Shown here: positions 6,263 to 7,029 of the stretch, piece by piece
Layout: each line of letters begins with the position of its first letter
Numbering within the stretch: position 1 is the stretch's first letter
Assembly (NCBI GenBank): GCA_018702715.1
Contig: JABIYQ010000606.1
Span: 1 to 7,029, forward strand
Length of the DNA: 7,029 nt
Direction of reading: 5' to 3'
Source: Desulfobacula sp.
GTDB taxonomy: Bacteria > Desulfobacterota > Desulfobacteria > Desulfobacterales > Desulfobacteraceae
Notes under the pieces: model-generated
Databases searched by the model: none
The model's input: only the letters and a program-made list of their open reading frames with translations
Told to the model about the DNA's origin: nothing
Position numbers and translations under genes: made by a program

Positions 6263-6300
6263 GGGGTGCATAGGATATCAGCCGCCCACCACTAAGTCTC

Positions 6301-6725
6301 TCAGTATATCCCAGGAATCAACCGATAGCGCACGCGATAAAAATGAATCCAACCACGCTGAGCCATAGCGGAAATTCGGGGGACCAGTTAAAACGATGGT
6401 CCAACCCAGCCACAATGACCATAGGGAACACGAGACTCACCGCCATCAGTGGAGCAAGCACTTTATCCCAGGCCTTTGCATTTTGGATATTTTCAATATT
6501 TTGTCTTTCGGCTGTTAATCCGGGATGTCGTTGTTCCGCCCACATGCGCCCACCAATACCAGCGGCCAAGATCAGTGTGGAATATAGCCACGCCTGCCAC
6601 CAGTTGAGGTCCCCACTGCATATAAATAAAATCAGCGGGATTAGGAGATACACCACAACTAATCTGATCCACTGACGAGGAGATACTGTATGAGCTGCCT
6701 CTTCACTAACCGTCTTTGCTGACAT
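6301..6725 (-). pseudogene. Isoprenylcysteine carboxyl methyltransferase-like protein, internally deleted
   Basis: The N-terminal part (135 residues from the ATG at 6723-6725, with GGAGG 5 nt upstream) has four hydrophobic segments. It also carries the family-typical stretches G-R-M-W-A-E-Q-R-H-P-G-L, W-D-K-V-L-A-P-L-M and G-L-D-H-R-F-N-W-S-P. The frame stops at 6318-6320 straight after G-F-I-F-I-A-C-A. In another frame, directly at that point (6301-6336), the codons read R-V-R-Y-R-L-I-P-G-I-Y-stop, which matches the usual C-terminus of these membrane methyltransferases. The intervening SAM-binding half, including the expected R-H-P-x-Y segment, is missing. An internal deletion of roughly 80-90 codons with frame change therefore explains the locus, and the product should be inactive. 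The gene begins 34 bp after the attC-like site in the same direction, as a cassette gene would. The family methylates carboxyl or related groups in the membrane; the bacterial substrates are mostly unknown. Confidence 0.75.
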
Positions 6726-6759
6726 GTCATCCTCCAAAATAAAATGGATTTGAGTGTGT

Positions 6760-6843
6760 GCCTAACGTTGAGTTTAGGGGCTGCCGAGCGGAGCGAGGGA
6801 ACTTGGGCTTGCCCCAGCAGTCGCTTAAAACGGCTTGTTAGCT
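6760..6843 (-). repeat. attC-like integron recombination site
   Basis: Read on the minus strand, the outer boxes are AGCTAAC (6837-6843) and GTTAGGC (6760-6766, a perfect GTTRRRY crossover box). Inside them lie 5-nt unpaired spacers (AAGCC and TCAAC), then pairing GTTTTAA/TAAAC with an extrahelical T, and an imperfect inner stem (GACTGC/GCAGCC region). This R-spacer-L-variable-L-spacer-R layout is that of attC sites, which recombine as folded single strands. A gene starts just after GTTAGGC, and another gene's stop codon (6825-6827) falls inside the site, both typical of cassette arrays. No integrase gene is in the window. Confidence 0.65.
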
Positions 6844-6911
6844 CGAATTTTACATAAACCAACAATTAATATAAGCCCCACAACGCCAATTATTGTGGGC
6901 AAATGATGACT
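6825..6911 (-). pseudogene. C-terminal remnant of a small membrane cassette gene, cut by an IS end
   Basis: The minus-strand frame encodes S-H-H-L-P-T-I-I-G-V-V-G-L-I-L-I-V-G-L-C and then K-I-R-A-N-K-P-F before TAA at 6825-6827. This is one transmembrane helix followed by a basic tail ending inside the attC-like site. Upstream the frame meets TAG at 6924-6926 in sequence that appears to belong to the insertion element, so the 5' part has been separated. No family can be named from 28 residues, and coding rests mainly on the cassette context. Confidence 0.4.
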
Positions 6912-7029
6912 GTACCAATACCCCTATGTGTCAGGGTAGTTGTCGCCTCAATTGAACAAAAAAGTTTACAATTTGATAGGGCGATAGAGAGGTTACATGA
7001 TAACAGAATATTCACCGGAGTTTAAAGAA
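6911..7029 (+). mobile_element. Left end of an insertion sequence, probably IS3-like (continues past window)
   Basis: The boundary is inferred. TGTACC at 6911 begins with the TG common to IS3-type termini, and the cassette reading frame on the minus strand is lost just there. An imperfect dyad TACCC/GGGTA follows, then about 85 bp of leader before a transposase-like start codon. The right end and target duplication are outside the window. Confidence 0.45.
6997..7029 (+). CDS. Transposase orfA-like N-terminus (partial)
   Basis: The ATG at 6997-6999, preceded by AGAGG with a 4-nt gap, opens a frame that reads M-I-T-E-Y-S-P-E-F-K-E to the window end. The Y-S-P-E-F-K-E start is characteristic of the helix-turn-helix OrfA subunit of IS3-type transposases, which binds the element's terminal repeats. 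Only 11 residues are visible, so the family name is tentative. It lies at the expected distance from the inferred left end of the element. Confidence 0.6.
   Translation, partial: MITEYSPEFKE

Larger units (their letters stand above)
5920..6300. other. Intergenic stretch without a convincing gene, rich in dyads
   Basis: I see no ORF here with both a ribosome binding site and a recognisable product. Perfect dyads occur at 6118-6132 (AAGGGG-TGG-CCCCTT), 6158-6178 (TCCGCT/AGCGGA, 9-nt loop) and 6203-6217 (TCGGAAA-G-TTTCCGA). It separates the transporter operon from the cassette-like region and may contain degraded mobile DNA. Confidence 0.5.

Noticed and set aside
6343..6675. Plus-strand frame of about 110 residues opposite the methyltransferase pseudogene
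   Set aside because: The minus strand carries clear family motifs, so this is an antisense shadow.
6726..6737. Upstream TTG start that would add four residues to the methyltransferase
   Set aside because: The GGAGG lies inside that extension and is correctly spaced from the ATG at 6723-6725 instead.

Overview
The window looks like AT-rich chromosomal DNA from an anaerobic deltaproteobacterium, most likely Desulfobacterales. This is an inference from protein style: a GGDEF protein, a methanogen/archaeal-type thymidylate synthase, a Cu/Zn-efflux-type permease and probable use of selenocysteine. No rRNA or other phylogenetic marker is present.

Layout. Positions 1-227 (+) hold the basic C-terminal tail of a gene that begins outside the window. 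It overlaps by 10 bp the 3' end of a minus-strand pair, a ThyA-like thymidylate synthase (1811-2611) followed 45 bp later by a membrane diguanylate cyclase (218-1765). The 246-bp gap 2612-2857 carries two divergent sigma70-type promoters, a 15-bp tandem duplication and a clear ArsR/SmtB-type operator. The plus-strand metal operon follows: a CadC-like repressor (2858-3202), then a two-domain permease (3222-4298) whose frame contains one TGA codon at 3678-3680. Converging on it is an MFS exporter (minus) whose 3' end overlaps a small ribbon-helix-helix-like protein gene. Positions 5920-6300 hold no convincing gene but several dyads. From 6301 rightward the DNA looks mobile: an internally deleted methyltransferase pseudogene, an attC-like integron recombination site, the C-terminal end of another cassette gene, and the left end of an insertion sequence running off the window.

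The most interesting point is the permease. Its two halves lie in the same frame with no other stop. The TGA sits in a short Cys-containing linker (S-G-[TGA]-G-C-S-G-N-Y-C) between two homologous membrane domains. A perfect 6-bp stem with an AGTT loop starts 23 nt after the TGA, fitting the published bacterial SECIS rules for spacing and loop G. The second half has no visible ribosome binding site of its own. The best reading is a selenocysteine-containing heavy-metal permease under a CadC-like metal sensor. A nonsense mutation remains the alternative and cannot be excluded from this sequence alone.
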